Shown here piece after piece: positions 17,264 through 26,348 of a stretch of DNA of 64,000 nucleotides. The number at the start of each line of letters is the position of its first letter. Positions within the stretch are counted from its first letter, which is position 1. The translations under genes and the position numbers were made by a program. This DNA is from an uncultured Sphingomonadaceae bacterium. GTDB taxonomy: Bacteria; Pseudomonadota; Alphaproteobacteria; Sphingomonadales; Sphingomonadaceae. Location of the stretch: positions 252,501 through 316,500 of the forward strand of contig CANLQI010000001.1 in the NCBI GenBank assembly GCA_947493325.1, read 5' to 3'. Below the pieces are notes generated by a model. The model was given only the letters and a program-made list of their open reading frames with translations, made no database searches and was not told the origin of the DNA.

Positions 17264-19990
17264 TTAAAACTGCACTGATGCTCCCAGTGAGAAACTTGTC
17301 CCGATATCATAGCCATTATTGATAATCTGGCTGTTGTTGAGTGTCTGGCTCTCGGTATAATTTTCGCTCAGGATATTGCGTATTTCAAGTTTGAGCTCGC
17401 CTTCCGATCCAAACAGGCTGAAACCCTCGCGCCAGACAAAGTCCAGCCGTACGCCAGTTTCTTCGATCAGGTCAGGCTGGTTCTGCGGTCCGCGTGCCGT
17501 CACGCGCGGGCTGTTGTAGCTGAGCAGTAAAGTCTGCTGCGAAAGACGCTCGCCTTCGCTTTCCATCCCGAACTGGATATTCGCCACATGTTTCGACTGG
17601 CCGGTAAGCCGGTCGCCATTGTCGAAAACATTGCTGGCCTGCGTGGGCTGTAATGTCACCGGATTAATGGAAATATCCCCGTCCGATACTTTAATTTCGG
17701 ATTTGGTATATGTGTAATTCCCCGCAAAAAGCAGGCGCCGTTCCCCGAAAAATCCATCGCCAAGGCCATAGAGCGGCAGATATTTCACAATCTCTGCCTC
17801 AATCCCGTAAAGCGTGGCTTTGGGCGCATTGGAAAAGCCGGTAAACAATGTGCCGCCGCCCTGCACGAAGGCGACATTTTCAATCGGATTGTCGATGTCC
17901 TTATAAAAGGCCGCGATGGTGACGCGTTCATCTTTGCCGAAATAATATTCATACCGTCCTTCGACGTTGAACAGCTGGCTGTCGGTGAGCAAAGGGTTGC
18001 CGATGAACGTACGGTCAGTTTCCAGATCGAGGAACTGCTGCGGCGCAAGTTCGCGGAATTGCGGTCGGGCGATCGTTTTCGACGCGGCCAGACGCAACTG
18101 CATATCTTCCGCGAAATTCCAGGTGACTGTGCCTGCGGGCAACCAATAATCATTTTCCAGACTGGTGGCTACGGCGGCGCTGCCAGTGCCTACAAGGGTT
18201 TGCGGGGTTACGCTCTGGTCAGCGGTTTCATAACGCACGCCCAGATTGATGCGCAGGCCATCTGTGGGTTCGATTTCACCCTGCAGATATGCCCCCATGA
18301 TTTCCAGACTGGCATCATAGGACGGCACCGAAGTCTGTGAGGCGACTTCACGCAGTTCGATGCCATAGGACTGGATGCTGACATCGGACAACAGAAAATC
18401 GGGGCGCATCTGGTCCGCGCCTTCCGGAATCGCCGTTGTTGGCACGAAACGGAAATCGCGGCGCGTGGCACCGCGCTCATTCAGGTAATAGGCATAGCCT
18501 GTTGAAACCGTAATCGGTGTGACCGTGTTGAACTCAAAACCAAAATCCACACCCGCGCCGTATACGTCATCATTCAGCTCACTGAACCGGATACGTGCGG
18601 ATTCGCCCGGTGAAGTCAGGTCGTTGACAAAATCTCCCGTATCTGTACCCGCCAGACGCGGATTGAACCGGTAGGAGAAAGTACGCTCATATGGCGCTTC
18701 GCGCTGCGAATTTGCATAGCTGCCGCGGATATCCATGCTGACATTGTTGAACTGAAACTCACCGGTCAACTGCGTGGTGAAAAGCTGCCGCTCGAACCAG
18801 CTGGTCCGGCTTTGGTTAAGCAGAGTTTCCTCGTCCACGCTGATGGCATCTGTGCCGGCTTTTATGGACGCTTCTTTAAGAGTGTCGCGGATAAAGACGT
18901 TGACGAGGCGGATTTTATGGTCATCAAATGCAGCCGAAACACCCGCCAGTGCGTTGACGACAATCCGGTTTTCTGTCGTCAGGAACCGAAAATCGGAATC
19001 CGGCAACAGGCCATCCTCGCCATCAATCTGGACCAGGCCCTGTGTCAGTTGTTGCACACCGCCGCGCGTGCGCCAGCTATTGCTCCAGCCCGCGGTTGCG
19101 ATCAGGCCGATATCCGCCGCACCGGAGGCAAAAGTAGTGCCTGCGGTAATATCCCCCGAAAAATTGGCCGGGATGTTATTGTTGCGCTGAACAAGTGATG
19201 TTGGTGCATTGAGCAGTGAAGCGCCAAAATTCTGCAGGTCCAGTGACGTGAAATTTTCACCGGAGGAAATCGGCACATTAAGCGCAATGGCATCGGCAAG
19301 ACCTGCCGGAATATCGCGGCTGCCGTCATCAAAACCCGTAAAATCGCTGTCGCTTCCAAAATAGGTATAGCCGAGCTCGCCTGTCGTTTCAGTGTCTCCG
19401 CCAATGGAAGAGCTGAATTTGATAAAAGTCTCTTCGGGTGCGGATTTGGTGGTCAGGTTGATAACACCGCCGCCAAATTCGCCCGGATAGTTCACCGAAT
19501 AGCTTTTTTGCACCACGGTCGAGGCAATGACACTTGTCGGGAAAAGGTCGAGCGGCACCACGCGGCGCAGAGGCTCGGGAGAAGGCAGGGGAGAGCCGTT
19601 TAGCAGTGCCAGCGAATAACGCTCGCCAAGGCCGCGCACGAATACGAAACGCCCGCCCACAACGCTGAGCCCGGTAACGCGTTGCAATGATCCGGCAATA
19701 TCTCCATCGGCAGTACGGGCGATTTCTTCCGCGCCCAGAACGGACACAACTTCCGGTGTGGCGCGAATGGGGTTGGGAATGAAACGCCCGCGCACAATGA
19801 TAAGGTCGTCATCATTATTCGCTCCAGGAGCAGAGATTTCAATCTCTTCCTCTTCTTCCGGCTCTTCGGCATCCTGCGCTGTGTCTTCGGCCCCCTCTTC
19901 TACAGGCGGCGTGGTTTGCGCAAAAGCGGCGGGCGCCACAAGCGATGATGTCAAAAGCAATAAGGCTGCGGTGGTTAGGCGTTTTGTCAC
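17264..19990 (-). CDS. TonB-dependent outer-membrane receptor
   Basis: A 908-residue outer-membrane beta-barrel with a signal peptide (LTTAALLLLTSSLVAPAAFA) and an unusual acidic linker rich in Glu and Asp (about residues 30-55). The plug domain follows (ATPEVVSVLGAEEIARTADG, RGLGERYSLALLNGSPLP). The chain ends in phenylalanine (SLGASVQF), as barrel proteins do. There is no N-terminal signalling domain, so it should not act through an anti-sigma factor. It lies downstream of the lipoprotein gene on the same strand, with a strong hairpin between them, and upstream of the type II secretion run. The ligand is not predictable; the Pho-box context suggests a phosphorus-containing compound, as an inference only. 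Confidence 0.93.
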   Translation of the reverse strand: MTKRLTTAALLLLTSSLVAPAAFAQTTPPVEEGAEDTAQDAEEPEEEEEIEISAPGANNDDDLIIVRGRFIPNPIRATPEVVSVLGAEEIARTADGDIAGSLQRVTGLSVVGGRFVFVRGLGERYSLALLNGSPLPSPEPLRRVVPLDLFPTSVIASTVVQKSYSVNYPGEFGGGVINLTTKSAPEETFIKFSSSIGGDTETTGELGYTYFGSDSDFTGFDDGSRDIPAGLADAIALNVPISSGENFTSLDLQNFGASLLNAPTSLVQRNNNIPANFSGDITAGTTFASGAADIGLIATAGWSNSWRTRGGVQQLTQGLVQIDGEDGLLPDSDFRFLTTENRIVVNALAGVSAAFDDHKIRLVNVFIRDTLKEASIKAGTDAISVDEETLLNQSRTSWFERQLFTTQLTGEFQFNNVSMDIRGSYANSQREAPYERTFSYRFNPRLAGTDTGDFVNDLTSPGESARIRFSELNDDVYGAGVDFGFEFNTVTPITVSTGYAYYLNERGATRRDFRFVPTTAIPEGADQMRPDFLLSDVSIQSYGIELREVASQTSVPSYDASLEIMGAYLQGEIEPTDGLRINLGVRYETADQSVTPQTLVGTGSAAVATSLENDYWLPAGTVTWNFAEDMQLRLAASKTIARPQFRELAPQQFLDLETDRTFIGNPLLTDSQLFNVEGRYEYYFGKDERVTIAAFYKDIDNPIENVAFVQGGGTLFTGFSNAPKATLYGIEAEIVKYLPLYGLGDGFFGERRLLFAGNYTYTKSEIKVSDGDISINPVTLQPTQASNVFDNGDRLTGQSKHVANIQFGMESEGERLSQQTLLLSYNSPRVTARGPQNQPDLIEETGVRLDFVWREGFSLFGSEGELKLEIRNILSENYTESQTLNNSQIINNGYDIGTSFSLGASVQF

Positions 19991-20024
19991 GGCCAGTTTC
20001 CCTTCCCGTAATTCTTAATAATGA

Positions 20025-20055
20025 CGGGGCGACGACGTTATGCGCCGCCGCCCCG
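20025..20055 (-). terminator. Hairpin between the lipoprotein and receptor genes
   Basis: On the minus strand CGGGGCGGCGGCG and CGTCGTCGCCCCG pair over 13 positions (two G-U pairs) around CATAA. No long T-run follows (TCATTATTAAG). It may partly stop transcription of the lipoprotein gene, or act as an attenuator that sets the level of the receptor gene. Confidence 0.55.
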
Positions 20056-20074
20056 ATTGTTTCATAAAGACGGC

Positions 20075-21607
20075 TTAGCTTGTTGCCGGAACATCCTCAC
20101 AGGCCGCATCGGCGGCGTAGAGACCACATGTCCAGCCTTGGAACCGGGTGTCATTCGCATCCCGAACCGCGCCGATATAGGTTGCGGCTTCAAGGAAGCT
20201 GTTGATCGCGCTGACGTCGAACGGGCTCACTGCTGTTTCATTGGCGCCGTTGATGAAAATCATATCGAGCGTCGATGTGCCGCTGGCGGTATTGTTGGAC
20301 CCGCCGCCGAAGATATTGCCAATGTCCGCGGTGGAGACATTGCCATCATCGACAAATGACGTTGCACAGGCAAGGAACACCGATTCAAATACAGGCGGGC
20401 CATTTTCATCGGGGCCGGCGGCCTGAATGGTGGTGGCGCTGTCAATATCAATACATGCCCCGGTGCTGCTCATGACACCGTTATAGAGCGCATAATCGCC
20501 GCCACCGCGCAGCAGGATGACATGGTCCTGTCCGCTGGATACGAATGTGAAGTTGGATATTGTGTGATCCTGACGCGGTTCGGCATCTTCGTCGCCGTTG
20601 GAGTCCGCTTCCCACACATGATCGCCGCGGCCATTGGCCTGCACCGCCAGCACGTATTGATTGAACCCTTTGTAGCCGAGATCAGAATCGACCGAGTCAT
20701 CATCAATACCGGTAAGCGCCAGGTTTTTACCGTTCACACGGCCGCCGAACCATTCGATACCATCATCCGAGCTGTTATGGACCTGAATATTCTGAAAGAA
20801 TGTTCCGCTGCCAACACCGGCAAGCGTGATACCGTTGAGTTCGTTGCCGGGCGAAACTTCAAACCCGGGATAGCGGACCTGAACATAGCTCATCCGGCCG
20901 CTGCTGTCCGCGGGCGCGTTACCGCCATAGACGGCATTGGTCGGGCCTTCGACGATAGCTTCACAATCGGTGCGTGTACCGCCGGGGTTGGATACATCGC
21001 CTGTCGTGCAGTTGGAAATAGGTGCGCGGCCCAATATGACGATACCGCCCCATTGACCAATACTATCGGCCGTATTGGGCGTGGCTGAGGTCATGTTTTG
21101 ACGTGATGTAAAAACGATTGGCGAAGTGGCTGTGCCTTCCGCAAAAATCTGGGACCCCCGGTTGACGAGCAGAAAGTCACCGCCTGATGAACCGAACAGC
21201 ACAACGCCCGGTTCGATTGTCAGGATACTGCGTGATGCGCCGCTGCCATCTGCGCCTGCATCCTGCCCGACCTGCACCGCGCCGGACAGTGAATATACGG
21301 TGCCTGCATTGTTGGGGAGCGTCAGATTGCCCTGAATAACGCCTGATACCTGACAGTTGCGCACTTCTGCGGAATTGGCCAGTGTCAATACGCCGACATT
21401 GGCGGTGCCCTGTGGGCAATCAGCCGCAGGGCCACCTGTGGGTGTCGGGGTTGGGCTAGGCGTAGGCGCGGGAGCTGGCGCTGGTGCCGGAGCTGGCAGC
21501 ACAATTACACCTTCGCCGGGTGAAGCGACATCATCTGCGCCGCAGGCGCTGACCGCAACCGCCGCAGCAGTCACAAATAATATGGTACGCATACGTGAAT
21601 TTATCAT
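20075..21607 (-). CDS. Large secreted lipoprotein, ElpS-like in context
   Basis: A 510-residue lipoprotein. The signal ends in the lipobox AVSAC, and the residue after the cysteine is not Asp, so an outer-membrane or surface location is expected. A Pro/Ala/Thr repeat linker follows. The rest is rich in Gly, Asn and short beta strands (GGIVILGRAPISNC, SYVQVRYPGFEVSPGNELNG, VHNSSDDGIEWFGGRVNGK), which suggests a beta-helix-like fold. Five later cysteines could form disulfides. I start it at the ATG 21607 (GGGGA eight bases upstream), since the longer frame from 21742 has no signal sequence. From memory, Caulobacter ElpS is a phosphate-starvation lipoprotein exported by a type II system encoded beside it; the layout here matches. 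Sequence homology to ElpS was not tested. Confidence 0.75.
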   Translation of the reverse strand: MINSRMRTILFVTAAAVAVSACGADDVASPGEGVIVLPAPAPAPAPAPTPSPTPTPTGGPAADCPQGTANVGVLTLANSAEVRNCQVSGVIQGNLTLPNNAGTVYSLSGAVQVGQDAGADGSGASRSILTIEPGVVLFGSSGGDFLLVNRGSQIFAEGTATSPIVFTSRQNMTSATPNTADSIGQWGGIVILGRAPISNCTTGDVSNPGGTRTDCEAIVEGPTNAVYGGNAPADSSGRMSYVQVRYPGFEVSPGNELNGITLAGVGSGTFFQNIQVHNSSDDGIEWFGGRVNGKNLALTGIDDDSVDSDLGYKGFNQYVLAVQANGRGDHVWEADSNGDEDAEPRQDHTISNFTFVSSGQDHVILLRGGGDYALYNGVMSSTGACIDIDSATTIQAAGPDENGPPVFESVFLACATSFVDDGNVSTADIGNIFGGGSNNTASGTSTLDMIFINGANETAVSPFDVSAINSFLEAATYIGAVRDANDTRFQGWTCGLYAADAACEDVPATS

Positions 21608-21686
21608 TTGGAAAATCCCCACATTAAAGAAACACAAAAAGTGAGCGATTTTGCGCTTTGGCTGCGGGCTGATTCGATACGGAACG

Positions 21687-21719
21687 GCCCTATCGCTCTC
21701 TTGGCGAGGGCAATAGGGC
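21687..21719 (-). promoter_or_regulatory. Stem-loop in the lipoprotein mRNA leader
   Basis: GCCCTAT (21687-21693) pairs with ATAGGGC (21713-21719). After one mismatch, six further base pairs close a short loop. It lies between the Pho box and the start codon and would form in the 5' leader of the lipoprotein mRNA. No known riboswitch is recognised. Confidence 0.4.
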
Positions 21720-21758
21720 GCACTCATTACGCGCATTTGCACTTTTGGGGTCTTTTCA

Positions 21759-21776
21759 GAGACAGATTTTTGACGG
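21759..21776 (-). promoter_or_regulatory. Candidate Pho box upstream of the lipoprotein gene
   Basis: The minus-strand 18-mer CCGTCAAAAATCTGTCTC matches the Pho-box plan at about 14 of 18 positions, with both half sites keeping the GTC core and an AAAT spacer. It lies about 150 bp before the start, leaving a long leader that contains a stem-loop. Confidence 0.55.
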
Positions 21777-21857
21777 AATTATTTCAGCCAAGGTTTTGTA
21801 AGGCTGCCGGGTGTATTGCGGGATGTACATTGATGTAAATAAAGGGCGGGGATGAAA

Positions 21858-21891
21858 ACAAAGAGCCGGAAAATCAATCCCGGCTCTTTGT
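21858..21891 (-). terminator. Intrinsic terminator of the TPR protein gene
   Basis: A perfect 12-bp stem, ACAAAGAGCCGG with CCGGCTCTTTGT, around a 10-base loop. On the minus strand it is followed by a T-rich stretch (TTTTC). It lies about 20 bp after the stop of the minus-strand gene that ends at 21911. Confidence 0.85.
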
Positions 21892-21910
21892 GCATCTATT
21901 CAGATTCGTA

Positions 21911-22330
21911 TCAGCGCGCGGCCAGTTGCCTGTCCATTTTGCGCAACGCCATCTGCGCCGCATCGCGTGAGTTAACAATCTTGCCATCGGCGAGTACTAA
22001 GTCGAAGTGCTTGCGCCCGTGCAATGCAGTCAAGATCAATTTACGTCCTTCCTGCATGCGCCCGGTTTTGGCATATGCCTGACCAAGGTTGATCAGCACT
22101 GCGGGGTCGTTGTCTGCAACAGCCTTGCTGCCTTCAATTTGTTCGATGGCGGCTTTATAATCTTTTGCTACGAGCGCATCATAGCCGAGCGCACCTTGAG
22201 GATAGCCGACTTCACCTGCGTTGTTTTCTTTGGGCGCACCGACACGGATTTCATCTGTTTCCCCTGCATAAGCGGTAGTCGTGCCGACAGCTACGCACAG
22301 AGCTGCTCCCATCAATTTCAATAGTTTCAT
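21911..22330 (-). CDS. Secreted tetratricopeptide-repeat-like protein
   Basis: A 139-residue exported protein with a clear signal peptide (LMGAALCVAVGTTTAYAGE). The mature part has a TPR-like pair of helices, GYDALVAKDYKAAIEQIEG and PAVLINLGQAYAKTGRMQEG, followed by a short C-terminal segment. Such proteins mediate protein contacts in the periplasm, but no partner can be named. AGGAGAG precedes the start. It has its own promoter region (about 110 bp) and terminator, so it is monocistronic. A weak Pho-box-like string, TTGTCATATTAGTGTAAT, lies upstream and is too degenerate to call. Confidence 0.7.
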   Translation of the reverse strand: MKLLKLMGAALCVAVGTTTAYAGETDEIRVGAPKENNAGEVGYPQGALGYDALVAKDYKAAIEQIEGSKAVADNDPAVLINLGQAYAKTGRMQEGRKLILTALHGRKHFDLVLADGKIVNSRDAAQMALRKMDRQLAAR

Positions 22331-22446
22331 GGCATCTCTCCTGCATCCAGCGCTTATTATTACACTAATATGACAATTGATGCAACAAAACTGTAATATT
22401 TGGTCTGGGTGTTGGATGAACTGCGGTTCAGATGCCCTCTATCTAC

Positions 22447-22947
22447 TTATGAAACAGGATTTTTCTTATTGGTTACAGGTTCCGCCGTGACAGGCTTAAC
22501 GGCTTCTGTTTCTGTAATTCTGGTTTCTGGTTCAACAGTTTGCGTTCCGATTTCGGCTTGCGCCGCGCGTTTATGCATGCCGAATACCACATAGGCAAAG
22601 ACCAGTACGGCAATGCATGCCGCCTCCACAAGCATCAGTGAAATAATCCCTTGCGTGGCGGATTCCATGAATACGCCGAACAAACGGCCAAGAAACGCGA
22701 CGCCGAACAAAGCGATCGCCCCCAATAACCAGTGCCGCTGGCCCGGAAAGAGTGATGCAAGTGCAAATGCCCCCGAGCATACAAAAAACGCGCCCATATC
22801 TGCGCGCACTGAACTGCGTCCGTCATAGTCCGGCGACACAAGCCCAAAGTCATTCATCAGTGTGCTGGGATCCAGCATGGTGCCAATGCCTACAACCACA
22901 AATATAATGCCGAAAAGCGCAACCAGTAAACGTGCAACCCAAATCAT
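22447..22947 (-). CDS. DUF4345-like membrane protein
   Basis: A 166-residue inner-membrane protein with four hydrophobic helices. The segment YDGRSSVRADMGAFFVCSGAFAL between helices one and two, and GVAFLGRLFGVFMES later, are the kind of conserved R-x-D-x-G-A-F and G-R motifs seen in DUF4345 proteins, whose function is unknown. The tail from about residue 130 is hydrophilic and rich in Thr, Glu and Val. The ATG at 22947 is preferred over 22977 because of the strong AGGAGGGAA just before it. Confidence 0.65.
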   Translation of the reverse strand: MIWVARLLVALFGIIFVVVGIGTMLDPSTLMNDFGLVSPDYDGRSSVRADMGAFFVCSGAFALASLFPGQRHWLLGAIALFGVAFLGRLFGVFMESATQGIISLMLVEAACIAVLVFAYVVFGMHKRAAQAEIGTQTVEPETRITETEAVKPVTAEPVTNKKNPVS

Positions 22948-23061
22948 ATTCTTCCCTCCTGAGATTATTGGGCACAAACCTATACCCGACTTGCAGGTAG
23001 AGCAAGCCGCGCCGAAAGGGTGTTATGAAGAAGGGGTCTGTTAGGGTTCTATTGAAAGTGC

Positions 23062-23147
23062 TGGTGCGGACGGCGGGACTCGAACCCGCACACCCAGTTG
23101 GATAGCAGATTTTAAGTCTGCTGCGTCTACCATTTCGCCACGTCCGC
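23062..23147 (-). tRNA. tRNA-Leu (UAA)
   Basis: On the minus strand an 86-base tRNA with encoded CCA. The acceptor stem is GCGGACG/CGTCCGC, the anticodon arm is CAGA-CTTAAAA-TCTG giving anticodon TAA, there is a long variable arm as expected for leucine, and the T-arm is GCGGGTTCGAGTCCCGC. Confidence 0.97.
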
Positions 23148-23303
23148 ATGCGATTTGCCGGAATTGGGCAGTCCCATGGACTTGCCGTTTTCAGAACATC
23201 GCGACAGCGTGCTTCGTCAAACAGGAAAAACCGTTCCGGTCAAGTACCGAAGGGAGGAAAAATGCAATCTTTGAATTTTAGGGCGCGAAAAGCGCTCTGC
23301 TGC

Positions 23304-23585
23304 TTAGCCGTTATTCAGCCGGGCGTGCATTTCCTTGCCCGCCTTGAAATAGGGCACACGCTTCGCCGGTACATCGACTGATTCACCGGTGCGGGGGTTG
23401 CGGCCTTTACGCGGTGCGCGCTCACGGGTGGAAAAAGCACCAAAGCCGCGCAATTCGACACGGCCACCTTCGGCCAGCCTTTGTGTAATCTGATTGAAAA
23501 AGATGTCGACAATCTTTTCGACTTCATCCGGCTTCATATCCGGATTTTCATCGGCAAGCTTTTGAACTAATTCTGAGCGGATCAT
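23304..23585 (-). CDS. ihfB: Integration host factor beta subunit
   Basis: A 93-residue DNA-bending protein of the HU/IHF family. [22 protein letters not shown] fits IHF-beta, and the beta-arm region [21 protein letters not shown] carries the R-x-G-R-N-P tip that intercalates in DNA. With an alpha subunit encoded elsewhere it would form IHF, which bends DNA in replication, recombination and sigma-54 promoters. It could also serve the integrase of the island at 48.7 kb. Monocistronic, with about 220 bp to rpsA upstream. Confidence 0.92.
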   Translation of the reverse strand: MIRSELVQKLADENPDMKPDEVEKIVDIFFNQITQRLAEGGRVELRGFGAFSTRERAPRKGRNPRTGESVDVPAKRVPYFKAGKEMHARLNNG

Positions 23586-23735
23586 GGCAATTCCTTCCTC
23601 GGTATATGGTCAGTGTCCATATTATTTTATTGTAACACTGGATTCGCAATTTTCTGAGCGTGTTGCTACTTTGAAAATGACAGAAAAGCTAGTGTAATGC
23701 AATTGTCATATTTAATATGGCGATCATGAGATGTG

Positions 23736-23765
23736 AAAAAGGGTGCCCGTAAAGGCACCCTTTTT
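23736..23765 (-). terminator. Bidirectional-looking terminator after rpsA
   Basis: AAAAAGGGTGCC and GGCACCCTTTTT form a perfect 12-bp stem with loop CGTAAA. The T-run exists on both strands. It lies 44 bp past the rpsA stop and is the rpsA terminator on the minus strand. Confidence 0.93.
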
Positions 23766-23808
23766 ATTACAGATACTTACATTGGTGTTGGTAAATATCG
23801 GTTGTTCT

Positions 23809-25506
23809 TTAGTCCTTTTTCTTGAGCGCCTCGCCAAGAATATCGCCGAGGCTCGCGCCCGAATCCGAAGAACCATATTGCTCGACAGCCTGCTTCTCTT
23901 CTTTCAGCTGGTATGCCTTGATTGAGAAGTTCGGTTTTTTCGAACGATCGAAACCAGTAACCATCGCATCAAGTTTCTGGCCGACCTGGAAACGATCAGG
24001 ACGCTGCTCGTCACGGTCACGGCCAAGGTCGCTGCGCTTGATAAAGCCGGTCGCGCCGTCTTCACCTGCCTGAACCTCAAGACCGCCGTCGCGTACTTCG
24101 AGAACGGTAACCGTAACGATTTCGTTGCGTTTCAGCGAACCGTCGGTACCGCCCACGGCTGGCGCGCCTTTTTCAAGCTGCTTCATGCCGAGAGAAATCC
24201 GTTCTTTCTCTGCATCAATGTCAAGCACGACAGCTTTTACTTCTTCACCCTTACGGTGCAGGTTGAGTGCGTCTTCACCAGAAATGCCCCATGCGATGTC
24301 TGACATGTGGACCATGCCGTCAACGTCGCCGTCAAGGCCGATGAACAGGCCGAATTCGGTGGCATTCTTGACTTCACCTTCAACGGTGCTGCCAACTGGG
24401 TATTTCTCCGCAAATGCATCCCACGGATTGTTCTGTGCCTGCTTAAGGCCCAGCGAGATGCGGCGTTTTTCAGCGTCGACCTCGAGCACGATCACGTCAA
24501 CTTCCTGCGAAGTGGAAACGATTTTGCCAGGATGTACGTTTTTCTTGGTCCAGCTCATTTCGGAAACGTGGACCAGGCCTTCGATACCGGCTTCAAGCTC
24601 AATAAACGCGCCATATTCGGTGATGTTTGTAACAGTACCGGACAGTTTTGCGCCAATCGGATATTTTGCCGAAGCGCCCTCCCACGGATCGCTTTCCAGC
24701 TGTTTCATGCCCAGCGAAATGCGCTGTGTTTCCTGATTGATGCGGATAATCTGCACCTTCACTGTATCGCCAATGTTGATGACTTCATTCGGGTGGTTGA
24801 TGCGCTTATAGCTCATATCAGTGACGTGGAGCAGGCCGTCAATGCCGCCCAGGTCAACAAATGCACCGTAATCGGTGATGTTTTTCACAACGCCTTCGAT
24901 CATCTGGCCTTCCGCAAGATCCTTGATAAGACCGCTGCGCTGTTCGGCGCGGGTTTCTTCCAGGATGGCACGGCGCGACACAACGATGTTGCCGCGGCGG
25001 CGGTCCATTTTCAGGATCTGGAATGGCTGTGGAATGTCCATCAGCGGCTGCACGTCACGCACGGGACGGATATCGACTTGGCTACCAGGCAGAAAGGCTA
25101 CGGCGCCGTCAAGGTCAACGGTGAAACCGCCCTTGACGCGGCCAAAGATGACGCCTTCGACGCGTGCATTTTCGCCAAATTCATTTTCCAGCTTGTCCCA
25201 GGCGGCTTCGCGGCGGGCGCGGTCGCGGGAAAGCATGGCTTCGCCGTCGGCATTTTCAACGCGGTCGACATAGACTTCGACTTCGTCACCAATGCTAAGT
25301 TCGGCTTTCTGGCCTGGCGCAGCAAACTCGCGCAGCGCAACGCGGCCTTCGGATTTCAGGCCTACGTCGATGACGGCTTTGTCATTTTCGATACCTGTGA
25401 CGGTGCCTTTTACAACACGTCCTTCAAAACTGACGTCTTCGCCGCCAAGTGATTCGTTAAGTAGCGCTTCAAAATCGTCGCGCGTGGGGTTTGCCGTTGA
25501 GGCCAT
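23809..25506 (-). CDS. rpsA: 30S ribosomal protein S1
   Basis: A 565-residue protein with six S1 (OB-fold) repeats, the full-length proteobacterial form. Visible repeat cores include VKNITDYGAFVDLGGIDGLL, VTNITEYGAFIELEAGIEGL and VKNATEFGLFIGLDGDVDGM. S1 helps the 30S subunit bind and unfold mRNA. The start is placed at MASTANPTRDDFEALL (25506), 87 bases inside the longest open frame, because AGGAA precedes it and this is the usual alphaproteobacterial N-terminus. cmk lies upstream on the same strand, a common pairing. Confidence 0.97.
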   Translation of the reverse strand: MASTANPTRDDFEALLNESLGGEDVSFEGRVVKGTVTGIENDKAVIDVGLKSEGRVALREFAAPGQKAELSIGDEVEVYVDRVENADGEAMLSRDRARREAAWDKLENEFGENARVEGVIFGRVKGGFTVDLDGAVAFLPGSQVDIRPVRDVQPLMDIPQPFQILKMDRRRGNIVVSRRAILEETRAEQRSGLIKDLAEGQMIEGVVKNITDYGAFVDLGGIDGLLHVTDMSYKRINHPNEVINIGDTVKVQIIRINQETQRISLGMKQLESDPWEGASAKYPIGAKLSGTVTNITEYGAFIELEAGIEGLVHVSEMSWTKKNVHPGKIVSTSQEVDVIVLEVDAEKRRISLGLKQAQNNPWDAFAEKYPVGSTVEGEVKNATEFGLFIGLDGDVDGMVHMSDIAWGISGEDALNLHRKGEEVKAVVLDIDAEKERISLGMKQLEKGAPAVGGTDGSLKRNEIVTVTVLEVRDGGLEVQAGEDGATGFIKRSDLGRDRDEQRPDRFQVGQKLDAMVTGFDRSKKPNFSIKAYQLKEEKQAVEQYGSSDSGASLGDILGEALKKKD

Positions 25507-25715
25507 AAATGTGTTTCCTGTACTTGCTTTATTCCGGCCAGCCGGTTGTCTCCGGCGGTCTTGGCCAAACTGCCGCATACACCGAATATGCACGCGGCGT
25601 CCGCAGAACCAAGCCGTTTTTGATGATTGGCATATTATATACGAAAAGACGTATGTCGGGGAAAAGCATCGCCTTGCCCCGTTGCGCCGGATAGTTCCGT
25701 CAGAAAGCTGCTATA

Positions 25716-26348
25716 CTAACCGGCAGCCTGTAATTTGCCGCTCACCAGAGCAATGGCTCTTTGAACGGCTGCGTCTATAGTCAAATCACTGGTATCTAGC
25801 AAGAGCGCATCTTCCGCAGGTTTCAGGGGCGCGGCGGCGCGCGCGCTGTCGCGTGTATCGCGGGCGATGATATCGGCCAGCATATTGTCAAAGCTGGGCT
25901 TCTCACCCTTGGTCATCATTTCTTTGAACCGGCGCGTTGCGCGCGCTTCGGGAGAGGCGGTGATAAACAGCTTTGCATCCGCATCAGGCGCGATCACCGT
26001 TCCTATATCACGGCCATCCAGCACAGCGCCGCCATCGTGCGCGGCAAAGTTGCGCTGCCGGTCAAACAGCGCCGCACGCACGGATGGATGCACGGACACC
26101 CGGCTCGCCAGCCCGCCAATCGCTTCCGAGCGTAGTTCAGGGTCGTCCAGCAATATATCGGGAAAGTCGCAGGCGGCCAGCGCGTCAGCTTCGTGATCCG
26201 GGTCTTTGCCGCTACGCGCGACATTCAATCCTACCGCGCGGTATAGCAGACCGGTATCAAGATAGGGCAGGTCAAAATGCCCGGCGAGTGCACGTGCAAT
26301 TGTACCTTTCCCCGATGCACTGGGCCCGTCCACCGCAATGACCGGCAT
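25716..26348 (-). CDS. cmk: Cytidylate kinase
   Basis: A 210-residue cytosolic kinase that converts CMP and dCMP to diphosphates with ATP. The P-loop is DGPSASGKGT (about residues 7-16). The NMP-binding segment includes LPYLDTGLLYRAVG, and the later DGRDIGTVIAPDADAKLFI and SPEARATRR motifs are characteristic. The start at MPVIAVDGP (26348) overlaps the preceding gene's stop as TGATG. It sits in the minus-strand order aroA, two small membrane genes, cmk, rpsA; aroA-cmk-rpsA is a frequent proteobacterial arrangement. Confidence 0.96.
   Translation of the reverse strand: MPVIAVDGPSASGKGTIARALAGHFDLPYLDTGLLYRAVGLNVARSGKDPDHEADALAACDFPDILLDDPELRSEAIGGLASRVSVHPSVRAALFDRQRNFAAHDGGAVLDGRDIGTVIAPDADAKLFITASPEARATRRFKEMMTKGEKPSFDNMLADIIARDTRDSARAAAPLKPAEDALLLDTSDLTIDAAVQRAIALVSGKLQAAG

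Noticed and set aside
22355-22375. Pho-box-like TTGTCATATTAGTGTAAT upstream of the TPR gene
   Set aside because: Only the first half site is good, and the second lacks the GTCA core.
24307-25452. 381-residue open frame opposite rpsA
   Set aside because: A shadow of the highly biased rpsA coding strand, with no recognisable domain or ribosome-binding site.
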